DNA of 64,000 nt from Siphonodentalium dalli (GCA_032622095.1 CP136067.1:137519990-137583989); one strand, 5' to 3'. Counted from the first letter of the stretch, positions 1-10,848 are shown. Made by a program: numbers and translations. Notes: generated from the sequence alone by a model not told the origin.

Positions 1-55
1 TCGGAAAGCTCTCGGTGAGAGCTTTTCGACGAATGGCAACAAGACATATTTCTTA
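1..55. mobile_element. Fragment of palindromic MITE family A
   Basis: The hairpin apex and right arm (GAATGGCAACAAG) of the CAGTAATGC-ended palindromic family are cut by the window start. It resembles complete copies such as 35531-35790. Confidence 0.75.
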
Positions 56-190
56 TTGAATATGAATGACTTTCAATCAATAACATGGCTGTTGGCAGCC
101 ATCTTGGATTTTACTCTTTGCATGTTGTTGTTGTTGGAATCCTTATCACTCCATTGACTGTAATGTACCGGTATGGTACAGGGTTCGTAC

Positions 191-1348
191 TAGGGGTGTA
201 ACAATACATCGATGTATCGATGCGACTGCGATACAGCACTAACGATACGGTCATCGATACGGGCGATCAAACGATACATATCTCGATACACAAATTGCAT
301 ATTGTTATTACCAATTCCAGTAAGTAAGCAGCGGTTGCCACGAACGAGAAAGATCAATGTTGAATCAGTATCTAACAAACAATTAAGGTAATCCCCCACA
401 ATAAGTAATACAAATGATAAGCATTCCCTATTTATCACGGAGTAACAGTGAGGCCAACAGACCGAATTGTATCAATTTGCATGTGTAGACAATCCGATGC
501 CATCTTCTTGAAACACATTGTATTAATAGAACAATCAGTCGCTAGTGATCCACTGATCAAAGCACAGACCTGACCTGAGTGACCTCAATGTTAATGACCT
601 ATTTCAATAGTACACGTCATGCAGCAAGTGAGCGACTTTGTCAATAACATGTCATTTACAGCCGGTGGCAAACCTTTGATGTATGCTATTGCTACAATTT
701 TATTTCACTGTTAACCAGTGATGCAGCTGCTATAGTCTCAACCTATATCATATCAAGCTACATGTATGTCATTCCCGTGTCACGTCAACACTGCATGGAC
801 ACTGCATTCTGTGCACTGGCCCATGTGGGTCGCTGAGCAATTGTTAAACCCCCCAGTTCCCGTTATAAAGTTGACAACTTGACATGAATAATTAACATAA
901 AGCCCCTCCCATTTAACTGTCAATCTTATGACATTGACTGAGATTTTCGGAGACGACGTTCCTCATTGGTCAACAGGTAGTGTTTGTACAACGCAGTGCA
1001 ACAATGGGCTCAATGTCGGCATCTTTATGCTTCCCGGTCCGATGGGATATATATCACTGATAGTCGATACATTGACGAGGTTTTAATTATTTGTTTTTCT
1101 TCTTAGACAATACAATACAAGTTGCAACAACAAATATTTTAGATGAACATCTAGTACACACATTTTAGCAAGTTTATATAGGCCTACATGTAACCATGCA
1201 AGCACATACCCACCTGTCGTTGTCGCTATATATCAGTGACAGTGTATATACAGTCCGTATGAAGACTCGTCAATATCGCTATAATTTTATGACCCCTGTA
1301 TCGCGATAAACATCGATACACCCCATACCCCGTATCGTTACACCCCTA
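191..1348. mobile_element. Non-autonomous hAT-like element, 1.16 kb
   Basis: Termini TAGGGGTGTAAC and GTTACACCCCTA are inverted. They are flanked by a perfect 8-bp direct repeat GTTCGTAC (183-190 and 1349-1356), which fits the hAT target consensus nTnnnnAn. The subterminal ends carry repeated ATCGATAC motifs. No transposase ORF is inside. Confidence 0.88.
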
Positions 1349-1356
1349 GTTCGTAC

Positions 1357-2600
1357 ATGTCCTGGAAATCTTTGAAAATGACAAACCTATTTCCAGGCCT
1401 GGAACTTACTCATCTGAGGCTGGAAGTCATGGTAAAATGCGGGTATTTTTATGTGAGACCTGGAAAAGTCATGGAAAAATACGGAATATTTTAATCAACA
1501 TCCCAAGGATAGCATGTTTCCCCGCAAACTTGTAAATTAATAAAATTAATGCCTCAGTAAGCAAATGTTTTCTGTGAGTTGTTCTGTTTCAGCAGCATTC
1601 CGGAACACTCTCTATAATTATATATTACATACAATATACATATTCTGGTTCAACAATGAACTGTTTTTCAGTTACTGGGGTATAATTATATTAAAATAGT
1701 ATTACTGATATAGCCCAAACTACACATTACTTATTAGTTTCATGTGAACAATTTTAATGTTTTCTTCCAAGTAGAGTTTAATATATACCCGGGAATTGAA
1801 AACACAGGAACCGGGATTGAAACCCCTTCAGAACTGGGAATGTTCCCAGGAAATATATGTACAAATTGTACAACCCAGGTTATGCGCAATTTGGCTAGTT
1901 TGTTTTACATGGATCATAATAATGATAATTCAGATTAACTAAAGGATATTCCTAATTGTTATTTTTGACCTCCTTGGGCCACATTATGGTATACATTGTA
2001 ACACAACACAAGTTGGATAACATAAAACCATCGTTCCGACTTCCCAAACTTCAAACGAAATGTCCAAATGTTGCTGACGTTGCAAACCTCTTGTGGCATC
2101 TCTCAACTTTGTAGTTTTTAGGTTAACTTACCGGTAAGAGAATACAAAAGAAACAGTCCATTTATAGCTCCATGAAATTTGTTTGTTAATTTCCAATACT
2201 GTTTAGTGTCCTGATTTCTTAGTATTATTATGAGTCGGACGTAGTCTTGAAAAATACATTCGGAGCAACACCAAGTCACTTGATGTGACTTGTCAGTCAA
2301 GAAGCCCTTGTACTATACATTAGGTCTATGTTACATTATAACTTACATAACTTGCGTTATATCGGTAGCTCGAAATGTACACATATAATATTCTAACTGG
2401 ACTCTGCACTGACATTCACAAGACTCACACTCACAACTTGCACGAAACGATTTGCACTCATAGAAATTAGAATGCGACATCAGCAGAAACTGCATGTGCA
2501 GCACGGTCAATTCACAGCATACACCGCCCCTTCAAACAACTGCATAGGAGTACCGTGTGCACATTCCTTGAGTGCCTTTAACAATTTTAATGTTTTTCAG
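1357..2600. other. Intronic or upstream DNA, no feature seen
   Basis: A+T-rich sequence between the hAT-like element and the first Phafin exon found. I looked for the missing Phafin N-terminal exon and saw no match. Confidence 0.4.
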
Positions 2601-2738
2601 CCTCTGTTGGTGCCGGGTCGAGTCCTGGTTGGCGAGGGTGTCCTGGTAAAAATGTGCAGAAAGCGACCTAAAACCAGACAGTTCTTCTTATTCAATGATT
2701 TATTAGTCTACGGGAATATAGTTATCAATAAAAAAAAG
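2601..2738 (+). CDS. PLEKHF2: Phafin exon, start of PH domain
   Basis: The exon is 46 whole codons, phase 0 at both ends. The acceptor is tttttcag at 2593-2600 and the donor is AAG|GTATGA at 2739. The peptide contains PGRVLVGEGVL, CRKRPKTRQFFLFNDLLVYG and NIVINKKK. These match the first PH-domain strands of Phafins nearly residue for residue, including the basic cluster and the FFLFND core used for phosphoinositide binding. The reading frame stays open upstream through the acceptor to 2472, but those residues do not resemble any Phafin N-terminus, so I take them as intron. The sequence aacaattttaatgtttt just before the acceptor also occurs near 1748. Confidence 0.93.
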
Positions 2739-3066
2739 GTATGATCAGTTATTGATTTTGATTAGATTATGTCTATATTACTGTTACTCATTTCTCTCAA
2801 AGAATAAATAGAATGTCATATGTGTGTGTGAATCAAATAGTACAAGTAGTGTTCGCACTGCCAGGGGCCATTTGGGGCATTTGCCCCAAATAATATGAAC
2901 TGGCCCAAAAAATACTGCCAATGACCCAATAATGGCTCAAGGGAAATTCTTATGTGCAGAGGTAACCATCTCCCATTACGCTGTCAAAACGTTTTGCCGG
3001 GCAGTCAAAAAACACAGCACTCGGATTAATCATAGAAACAAAGAACTAGCATCTCACATGTAGTCG

Positions 3067-3622
3067 AAGTCTGCTCGTACGTAAACCAGCTAGGATGCTG
3101 GTTTACATCCGAGATTGCCTGGATACCCATTTTATAATGGGCTTTATGTGTTAGTGACCAGTTCACATAAATCATCAATAAATGTAATCAAATGTCACAA
3201 TTGTGACAATAAACTGGTTTATTCCGTAGAAAACATATTATTCGTTCTGAACTCCACAACAATTGGCAATTGTTGGCATAGGAGCCGAACACTGCGGATT
3301 ACACTTCAGAACAATTCAGCTTCAGTTTAAACATAAAAAATCAATGTTAGTCCCAATAAACTCAAATAGTCTATGTAATTTAACAGGAAAGTTAGATTAT
3401 TATACATCATTATGGCCATAAGATGTCTCTCTTTCCGATATATATAGCGTCATGTACATGCATTGATTTGTTGGGTAAAATCACGTAAAATAAACGACAA
3501 ATTCTGCCACTAGGCCTGGGTGTAAAGCCCGTTATAAAATGGGCATCCAGGAGATCTCGAACATAAACCAGCATTTCTCTATCCCAATATCGTAGCTGGT
3601 TTACGTATGAGCAGACTTGGTC
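3067..3622. mobile_element. Inverted-repeat element, AAGTCTGCTC ends
   Basis: Inverted ends share AAGTCTGCTCGTACGTAAAC and continue through a second matching block (CCCATTTTATAATGGGC near 3125 and its partner near 3535). Non-autonomous; target duplication not clear. Confidence 0.75.
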
Positions 3623-3722
3623 AATTTCTTGATGTAGGTGTTTAGGAATTCAAATTCTGATCGCCATGTCCATGAGTAAACAGAGCCAGCACAAATTTAA
3701 TTTCATTTCAAATAAATGTGAG

Positions 3723-3790
3723 TTGTGTTAACTATTGTCAGTTGACATAAGGCATTACAGCCTTATGTCAACTGACAATAGTTAACACAA
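3723..3790. repeat. Perfect 31-bp-arm hairpin
   Basis: Arms 3723-3753 and 3760-3790 are exact reverse complements around a 6-nt loop (attaca). It lies in a Phafin intron. Confidence 0.95.
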
Positions 3791-3856
3791 ATATATATAG
3801 GGGTGACTTGGTGTGCACACTTGCAAGACTAATCGTAAACAGAAGATAGATACCTT

Positions 3857-3906
3857 CACTGGCATATGATCTTTAATGCTGCACCGTGCGGTTCCCATCC
3901 TGACAA
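3857..3906. mobile_element. Remnant of a hairpin-MITE end (HP-3)
   Basis: The sequence ATCTTTAATGCTGCACC...TTCCCATCCTGACAAGG followed by TTAA resembles the right end of HP-3 elements such as 22397-22594. The rest is missing. Confidence 0.55.
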
Positions 3907-4151
3907 GGTTAAGAATTTAGTTTGCTAATAGCCTTTCAGAATAGTTACTTCATTGCTTGTCGGTTTAAAAGCCTATGACCTGCGAAAAGGCCATGCTTTA
4001 CTAAAGACCAGTATTGGAAGCAGAATATTGATAAACTACTTCTGCACTTATTCCCATATCCCATTGTCCAATATTTATGGCATGTTTATGTTCTATTTAG
4101 TCAAATTTTATGTTTAAACAAATAGTATTTCATCTGTTCTCTATTTTACAG

Positions 4152-4215
4152 TATAATAAACAGCACATAATGCCTCTAGAAGATATCAAACAAGAAAGTG
4201 TAGAGGACACCGGCA
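4152..4215 (+). CDS. PLEKHF2: Phafin exon, middle of PH domain
   Basis: This 64-nt exon is phase 0 in and phase 1 out. Acceptor ttttacag ends at 4151; donor GGCA|GTGAGT begins at 4216. It encodes YNKQHIMPLEDI followed by KQESVEDTG, matching the PH-domain segment YNKQHIIPLENV of Phafin2. It is too short to stand out as an ORF and was placed by homology and splice phase. A palindromic MITE begins about 20 bp after the donor. Confidence 0.9.
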
Positions 4216-4235
4216 GTGAGTATTTATTATATACA

Positions 4236-4399
4236 ATACTTTTCAGGATTTAGTCGGAAATATGTCTTGTTGCCATTCATCGGAAAGCTCTTGGGGAGAG
4301 CTTTCCGATGAATGGCAACAACCCATATTTCTGACTAAATCCTGAAAAGTTACCCACAATTCTGCTGTGGTTAATGAGTCGATTACTTAGGGCATTACT
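4236..4399. mobile_element. Palindromic MITE family A, left-truncated
   Basis: Arms containing TTTCAGGATTTAGTCGGAAA and its reverse complement meet at the AAAGCTCTTGGGGAGAGCTTT apex. The right end reaches GGGCATTACT. Confidence 0.85.
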
Positions 4400-4400
4400 C

Positions 4401-4816
4401 TATCACATGAAACTCCATTAGATATTTTCTTATTTCTCACTAGTGAGTAGTAGCTGCGTGCTTCCCGGGATACTTGACATCACGCCAAGTAAATTACCGA
4501 GCGGATTAATACTATTTAGAAAAGACGTCCTTGACACAAATACTAATACCATTTCAAAATGATCACTTTGTTCATACAGTTCAATTATTGTCCAACTTCG
4601 TTGCCCTATTTACGAAAATAGACACAAAAATAAAGAGGTAAATTGGGGGGACTATTGGTTTCATCGCAATGCACAGCACGCAATACTGTTGAATACATTT
4701 GTGAAGCGTCTCAGCCAACGCTGTGCATGTATGCATTTTACATGCATTTTTCAGCTTCTTTTAAACATTTTTATTTGTTAAAAAGGCATAAAGCTCTTGT
4801 TTTTTCATCTGATATA
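4401..4816. mobile_element. MITE with TATCACATGAAA ends, copy 1
   Basis: The end TATCACATGAAA faces TTTTTCATCTGATATA. The body is closely related to 26836-27256 (shared block AGTGAGTA..AGCTG.GTGCTTCC). Confidence 0.75.
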
Positions 4817-4831
4817 CAAGATCTGTTACTC

Positions 4832-4927
4832 GTTATGTTGGGATATAAGATTTTATGAAACTCATTTCATAAATTTGATTCACAACTTGTCTACGACTCG
4901 TTTCATGAAATCTTATATCACAACATA
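4832..4927. repeat. Imperfect inverted repeat
   Basis: GATATAAGATTTTATGAAAC is matched in inverted orientation by GTTTCATGAAATCTTATATC around a 30-nt centre. Confidence 0.8.
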
Positions 4928-5297
4928 ACTCATTGGAGATTCTCTATATATTCACTTTGAGTCGACTGCAAAATTAGTGATCCGAGGGGAGGAATAGTCT
5001 CCAAGCAGGAGGTGAGGTGACTACTCCTCCACCGAGAACCACTATTTTGGCATAGTCAATGACAAGCTATGCAATATTTATTTAATATTATATTTTATTG
5101 AACGTTCTTCATGCTGTCCCAGATCCCATAATGTCAAACAATTCACAATCAGATTATGTTAACTAGTGAACAATTTAATACTTTTTCTACCGAAAACAAA
5201 CTGAATATTCATTTCGAAAATTTAGGATAGTACGAACTAAGAAAATTGACATAAATATTGAAGCAATGTTGTGATCAGAGGAGACAGGAACATGATA

Positions 5298-5793
5298 ATT
5301 TCACAGTGGGGAATCACGTGGTTTCGAGTTGATGAGTATCCACGCATTCAAAATGGCTGTGGCGATTTCAAACGCGACCATAAACGACGAAAATGTTAAT
5401 AAACTAGAATAATGATATATTACATAGTATTTTGGCAGCTGCGAGCATATGTTTACTATTTTTCAAACAAGCTGATACCTCATTTGTGTCCAAACTCAGT
5501 TGTTTGCTCTAATATTTTGACCAAAGTTGTCAGTCGAAGGATTCTCCTAGATGTATTGATTTGTGTATTCCAACAACCTCCGACTTGCAACTTTGGTCAG
5601 AATGTTATTGAAAACTACTGAGTATTTCCGAACAAATATGGTATAAACTTGTTTTAAAAATAAACTAGTATATGCTCGTAACAGTCAAAATGCTATGTTT
5701 TTGTATTTCATATATGATGTTTTTGTGCGTTTACACATTTTGAATGCGTGGTACTCACCAACCTCGAAACCACATGATTCCCTACCGTGAAAT
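5298..5793. mobile_element. Inverted-repeat MITE family G, copy 1
   Basis: Ends are GTGGGGAATCACGTGGTTTC and its inverse, with inner inverted blocks (CACGCATTCAAAATG; CTGACCAAAGTTG). A second copy is at 13941-14430. Confidence 0.85.
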
Positions 5794-6080
5794 TGTCAAA
5801 TCAAACATTTATTGTGCTCTAGTTGGATTACAAAGACATTTTGGACAAAAAATATTGAACTTTTCCAGCGTGGTGGTGATGACTTTCAAATTACCTCACC
5901 GGAATAGTGTGCATGCTAAATATAGATTTCTGGATTTCCCAAGCAATAGTAGGTGTGCTGATATTAGGAAGCGGACTATCATGTTTCTGACATAACTATT
6001 GGTAATAGTGGATGTCAAGTAACCAATCACAAGTGTGAAATAAAATAGTCATGAGATAAAATATATATAAGTAATTTTAA

Positions 6081-6445
6081 AGTGATGTGAAACACTCCGG
6101 TTGGGTGACCAAATAGAAATGGAGAATAACCTTGCTCAAAGTAGTTATTTTACAAATATAAATCCAAGTTTACAACACACACCGTCATTTTTTATATATT
6201 GATTAAATTCAATGAGTCTCGATGGCCAAATCATTCGCGTTAGTTTATCGCCAAGAGTTGCATCCCGAATCGAGATGTAAATATTTACAATTGAGCGTAG
6301 TTCTGATGATGTTTTTTATGGAGTGGTACAGTCGATTTCTTTGAGATTTCTGGCAATGCTAGTAGAATGCTACATTTCCTAAATTGGCATAGCACCTGAG
6401 AACTAACTTATCAGTTTCATGCACCCGAACAAGTGCATAATATGT
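6081..6445. mobile_element. TTAA-type MITE family C, copy 1
   Basis: Begins TTAA|AGTGATGTGAAACACTCC and matches three other copies (31995, 32440, 63088). The right end is not sharp. Confidence 0.7.
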
Positions 6446-6564
6446 CTTTAAAATTTTCTTTCACTATTCCCCAAAATAATTTTCAGGATTCACAGAAATG
6501 TATTGGACTTGATTTTATCCCATTATATCTATTATAGTTTTATTTAGCTATAATCACTCAAGTC

Positions 6565-6965
6565 TGAGTTTAGTGTATCTGTCATTTGCAGAATGAGGTC
6601 CCTAGAGTGTGAATTTACTGATGCTATCCCTCATAGCGGGCTAGCATCAACAAATTTACCCTCTGGGGACCTCATTCTTCATGGCCTCATCTGCAATAGA
6701 AGACATAGACTCAGATTGAAGTTCCCAAATGGTGAATATTGTGGTGTACACCCATTGGGAACCTTGATTATGCATTGTATCATCTGCCAATTTGGGGATA
6801 TAGAGAAATTAAACTAAAAAAGAAATAGAATCTATGTGAAGAAGTTTCTATAGAAATTTGATAATAAAGACACATAGCCCGCTATGCGGGATAGCGTCAC
6901 TAAATTCACCCTCATTCTGCAAATGACATGCACAGTAAACTCTGGCTTGTAATCACTCATGGGGA
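6565..6965. mobile_element. Family B palindromic element, diverged
   Basis: Contains the family B blocks TGTCATTTGCAGAATGAGGT and a GGTGAATTT-type arm with their inverses, but ends and interior are eroded. Confidence 0.6.
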
Positions 6966-6970
6966 ATCTG

Positions 6971-7690
6971 ATTGAAGAGATATAATCCAATTCACAAAAT
7001 AATAATTTAATCGTACAATAGCTAGATTTAAATGCCATTCTTAATGATACGGATGGCCTTCCCTGTGGTTATAAGTGTTAAAATAGTCACATCCACTAAA
7101 ACCGCCATAAACAGATAGAATATTTTATAATGGACACATGTTGTTCTTATACCAATCATAAATATCGCATAGATTGCATGTTATTTTCACATTTGTACCC
7201 TTTGTTATGTAAAAAAAACATCCAAAAAAGTTATGTTACGATTGTTTATAAACAAATCCTCGGAACTAGCATATCGTTCAATGAAAATGTTCCATTGCGC
7301 TGTAGAATGCATAGATAAAATTATTGGCGCAATCAACAATTGCATTCATTATCACACCAAATTTTATTTTAATCGACCCATTCTACCCGCTGTCAGTTCA
7401 AAATCAAGCTAATCCATGTTACTTCATGATTGGGAAATGATCAGAAAGAAAACGTGTACATAATATAATTGTTCTCGCAAAGAGATGAATATTTTTCAAT
7501 CCAGTTAGCATTTTCTCCTGATATATATGGTAATACATACCAAATAAGGAATATTTCTAAATTTATAACCTACAACGAAGGCCGCCCATCACTTTAAGGA
7601 GATGTTTTTTTGCAGAAGAGTTACATTAGGCAATTAGACAATCACAGTTTTAAGTTCATTCTTCCAATGGACGCTGAGATTTAAATTTAA
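6971..7690. other. Intronic DNA, no feature seen
   Basis: A+T-rich intron sequence with no repeat family or exon that I recognise. Confidence 0.4.
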
Positions 7691-7930
7691 CCCTTCCATG
7701 GCTGGAGATTCCTGAAATTTTGTGAAAACCCTGTGCCATTGCATTCTCTTATATATGCAAGTCTCCCATAGGGAACCTCTCATATATAAGAGAGCACATT
7801 GGCTGGCCTAACAATATTTAACTTGACTTTGTATGCCAGTGCATTCTCTTATATATCTGAGGCTCCTTATGGGAAACTCATATATATTAGACAATGCACT
7901 GGCACATGATCTTTAAAAAGTGCACATTAA
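7691..7930. mobile_element. Hairpin MITE HP-3, copy a
   Basis: Begins TTAA|CCCTTCCATGGCTGGAG and carries two eroded CTCTTATATAT hairpins (about 7738-7798 and 7831-7904). The right end is truncated near 7930. Confidence 0.75.
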
Positions 7931-7967
7931 TGCTTTTAAACTATGGATTTTTATTTTGTTTTTGTAG

Positions 7968-8093
7968 CAATGAGAAATGGGTGGAAGGTAATAAGTCCAG
8001 GAAAGTCATTTGTCGTCTATGCAGCAACACAGACAGAGAAGAATGAATGGATGGGGCACATAAGGAATTGTGTATCTGAATTGTTAGCCAAGA
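7968..8093 (+). CDS. PLEKHF2: Phafin exon, end of PH domain
   Basis: The exon is 126 nt, phase 1 in and phase 1 out. Acceptor tttttgtag ends at 7967; donor AAGA|GTAAGT begins at 8094. The peptide has MRNGWKVISPGKSFVVYAAT, then QTEKNEWMGHI and CVSELLAK. This is the C-terminal half of the PH domain, with the alpha helix carrying the near-invariant tryptophan (EWM). The match to Phafin2 (RNGW, KSF.VYAAT, EWM.HI) is very strong. A hairpin-bearing MITE ends about 40 bp upstream of the acceptor. Confidence 0.93.
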
Positions 8094-8394
8094 GTAAGTT
8101 GATGCAGTGTTCATGGTGGGCCAAAAATTCTTTTAGCCAATTGTTTTGCCAATTCTGATTTTATTTTTTTTTGGCAAAATTAAAAAAAAACTTTTGCCAA
8201 ATTAAATCCTCATTTTCTGGTCTCTCAATTAATGATTTTATTTTTTATTTTTACATCTAACATTCTCTATATTTATGTCTATACCTTCAAATACCATATC
8301 TACACTTCTTTAATCTCACCATTGTTACTTGACAATATACCACTACTCACCATCTACCATTCAACCTTATGACAGACAAAGGGTTCATTAGTGT

Positions 8395-8485
8395 TAAAGG
8401 TACTCAATTTGATTCGATGGTACCCATATCATCAGACTCCAACAACATTTTTCCGCTTCTGTTATCAGAATGCTTTCAAAAAAGT
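8395..8485. mobile_element. Fragment of TTAA-type MITE family L
   Basis: TTAA|AGGTACTCAATTTGATTCG and the following block match, inverted, the right end of the L element ending at 38694. Only one end is present. Confidence 0.65.
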
Positions 8486-8559
8486 TGCAAATGTTAATCA
8501 TAGAGTTATCCTTCTTGGTTTATCTGTTGATGTTTCTGCTAATGGTCTATTTTTTGCAG

Positions 8560-8669
8560 GAGGAATTACGCAGAAGGCTTCTAACGATTCCCCTGTTTGG
8601 GTTCCGGATCATCGGGCGTCAGGCTGTATGCACTGTCATAAATCTGAATTCACAGTATTGAATCGGCGG
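8560..8669 (+). CDS. PLEKHF2: Phafin exon, first half of FYVE finger
   Basis: The exon is 110 nt, phase 1 in and phase 0 out. Acceptor tttttgcag ends at 8559; donor CGG|GTGAGT begins at 8670. It encodes a linker, then the FYVE WxxD motif as WVPD, the first zinc pair as CMHC, and ends with LNRR. The intron therefore splits the signature RRHHCRKCG exactly between RR and HH. The WxxD residues contact PI3P in known FYVE domains. Confidence 0.93.
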
Positions 8670-9200
8670 GTGAGTACTTACAGAAAAATATCTGAGTTAT
8701 ATTTCTTTTCTAAGTACTTATTGACCAGTAGTTCAATTAGGAAATGTTCAAATAGACTGTTTGCTGAACTTAATATCTGAAAAATTTCCCAGCAATAAAA
8801 AGGATCCTTCTGCACTTGTGTTATAATTTTGTCTGTCTGCCGTCTGTTCATTTATCCTGAACACCCCTCCAAATGAATGATAGGCCATTCCAATATATAC
8901 TTTTATAACTGGGTGGGAGAATTCATTTAGTAAATGGAAGGATTAAATAAATTTGTAATTTGTTAATCTTTGTGCCTGACCAAATAACAACCAGTGAGAT
9001 TGGTATTAATGGTTGTTAACTGTGCAAAAATGTACTATTTTTTAATGATTATACCCTGTTACAAAGTTATGGGGGATATATATAAATCAGCTTGTAAATG
9101 GAAGGATTAAATAAATTTGTCCATCTGTCTGTCGACGCAACTTTTTTAGAAATATTTCACAACATGTATAATTAAATAAAATATGTTAATATGGCTACCT
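8670..9200. other. Intron with eroded repeat
   Basis: Contains two copies of AATGGAAGGATTAAATAAAT (near 8933 and 9097) but no complete element. Part of the Phafin intron between the FYVE exons. Confidence 0.45.
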
Positions 9201-9204
9201 TTAA

Positions 9205-9562
9205 CCCTTTACCCAACAGAACGGCCCTGTGCCAATGCATTCTCTTATATATGCGAGTCGACCATAGGTCGCCTCGCATATATAAGAGAATGCATTGGCT
9301 TAACACATTAAAAATTATAAAATTGTTAAAGAATGTAAGAAAAAATGGTAAAATGCCAATGCATTCTCTTATATATGCGAGGCGACCTATAGTCGACTCG
9401 CATATATAAGAGAATGCATTGGCACAGGGCATAACTGTAACTATCACAATGTGGTCAAGAAGCCGGTTCCAATGATATCCATATTTGTATGGTTTTATTG
9501 AGACAGACCGAAGATATTTTAGGCTGTTGAAGCTTTATTTGGCCGGTTTGTTGGGTAGAGGG
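9205..9562. mobile_element. Hairpin MITE HP-1, copy a
   Basis: TTAA on both sides (9201-9204, 9563-9566). Ends are CCCTTTACCCAACAGAACGG and CCGGTTTGTTGGGTAGAGGG. Two 69-bp hairpins (about 9231-9299 and 9355-9423) face each other across a short A+T-rich spacer. TTAA duplication and CCC ends fit piggyBac-type MITEs. Confidence 0.92.
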
Positions 9563-9779
9563 TTAATGTAGCACAATTGCACTGCGTGGTGGTGGTAGAT
9601 ATTATTTGTAATGCTCACAATTTTGTCCTAAAATGTACTCCTTCATTTTCTAGTCAATTGTTTTGAAACTTGGCACATTTATTTACCACTGTGGAAACCT
9701 GTGAAACTGCATTTATAAGCTCGTTGGAACTTTTTTTAGTGGAGCTATCCAATGTTTAGATCAACTTGACAAAGTCAAG

Positions 9780-10400
9780 TTTGAGCTATTGCCATGGGTT
9801 GGCGTCCATCATCCATTGTCCTCCCATGATCCCATCCATCTGTGCATCCAAATTTCAAATTTGAATCCATTGCCGTGCCCTGTAGCCTGCATTTATTGGA
9901 GAATTGTTTTGATTGTCATGTAACTCATGTTTTGGATCACCTCTAGAGTGGAATTATCGAATTTGAATGATTTTAGATGAAAAACGTAGCCGCCGACAGC
10001 CATCTTGGAGTTTGCATGACTAAATCCTTTGGCACACCTTATGGACCACATTCATCATCCAATCGTCACCAAACTTCATATGGATCTTTTGGGTTACATG
10101 GCCACCAGCGACCATCTTTGATTTTACTCTTTGTATTACTAAATCCTTCGGCGCACCCAAGAGACCAACTCCCTCATCCGATCATCTCCAAACTTGGGAT
10201 GACCTCTAGATTGGAGCCATCTCGGATTTTAATCCTTCTATTAGTATTATTGCATTGCATCCTTTGGCACTCCCTACTTTTTCATTTGATTAATCCCAAA
10301 CTGTTTATGCATCTTCATGGTAACCTCTATTTTTACTCAAGCACTATAAATTGTCCAAGTTCCCTATCGCTCTATGGACTGTAAATTACAGTCTGTAATA
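9780..10400. repeat. Degenerate ~118-bp tandem repeat
   Basis: The phrase TAAATCCTTtGGCrCAC recurs near 10020, 10139 and 10255, followed each time by TCATCCRATC..CCAAACTT-like text. Heavily eroded; any ORFs here are not coding. Confidence 0.55.
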
Positions 10401-10703
10401 TATGTGATGATCCCATTTCCAAGTTGAGCAGACTTGAGCTAGAGTGTCATTGACACTTTCATTTTACTTTGTTATAATACATGACAGGTATTTATCATCA
10501 TGGGAACCTGTGCACCTGCAGTTATGAGATGAGTCGGAATTATTTGAATTGTTGCAAACCAAATTCTAGTTTATTAATATAGCTACCCTTGCACTGCGGG
10601 AGTATCCTTAGTTCCACTGGTACAGCCCCACCATTATAGTGATATAGATTCTGTACAATTTTACTGATTTCTGATACATACTTGTTTTGTTTTCTACCTT
10701 CAG

Positions 10704-10848
10704 CACCATTGTCGGAAGTGTGGAATCGTGTGTTGTAATCCGTGTTCCAACAAACGGTGGCTTCTTCCTGAGCAGTCATCCAAACCACTGCGAATATGCC
10801 TCACATGCTTCAAGAAATTATCATCCAATGATGCGAGTCAAGTACAAA
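10704..10848 (+). CDS. PLEKHF2: Phafin exon, second half of FYVE finger
   Basis: The exon is 145 nt, phase 0 in and phase 1 out. Acceptor ctaccttcag ends at 10703; donor CAAA|GTAAGT begins at 10849. It starts HHCRKCGIVCC and continues CNPCSNKRWLLPEQSSKP, then RICLTCFKKLSSNDA. With the previous exon this completes eight zinc ligands (CMHC, CRKC, CNPC, CLTC), the basic R-HHCRKCG pocket and the RVC-type motif as RIC, so the finger looks intact. The 3' end and its donor are tandemly duplicated downstream (10866-11100), giving a second intact GTAAGT donor at 10914. Confidence 0.95.

Noticed and set aside
2472-2600. In-frame extension before the first Phafin exon
   Set aside because: The extension has an ATG, but the residues do not resemble Phafin N-termini and a good acceptor sits at 2593-2600.
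7943-7967. ATG at 7943 as a Phafin start
   Set aside because: It lies in intron sequence just before the acceptor at 7967; upstream PH-domain exons are present.
9231-9299. Intrinsic transcription terminators
   Set aside because: Stem-loops followed by A+T-rich DNA superficially fit, but this is a eukaryotic repeat and the hairpins are transposon-internal.
9191-9447. Recurring small peptides (YMRVDHRSPRIYKRMHW type) on both strands at many sites
   Set aside because: They are translations of the 69-bp hairpin arms, similar only because the DNA is repeated; the frames end at spacer stops.
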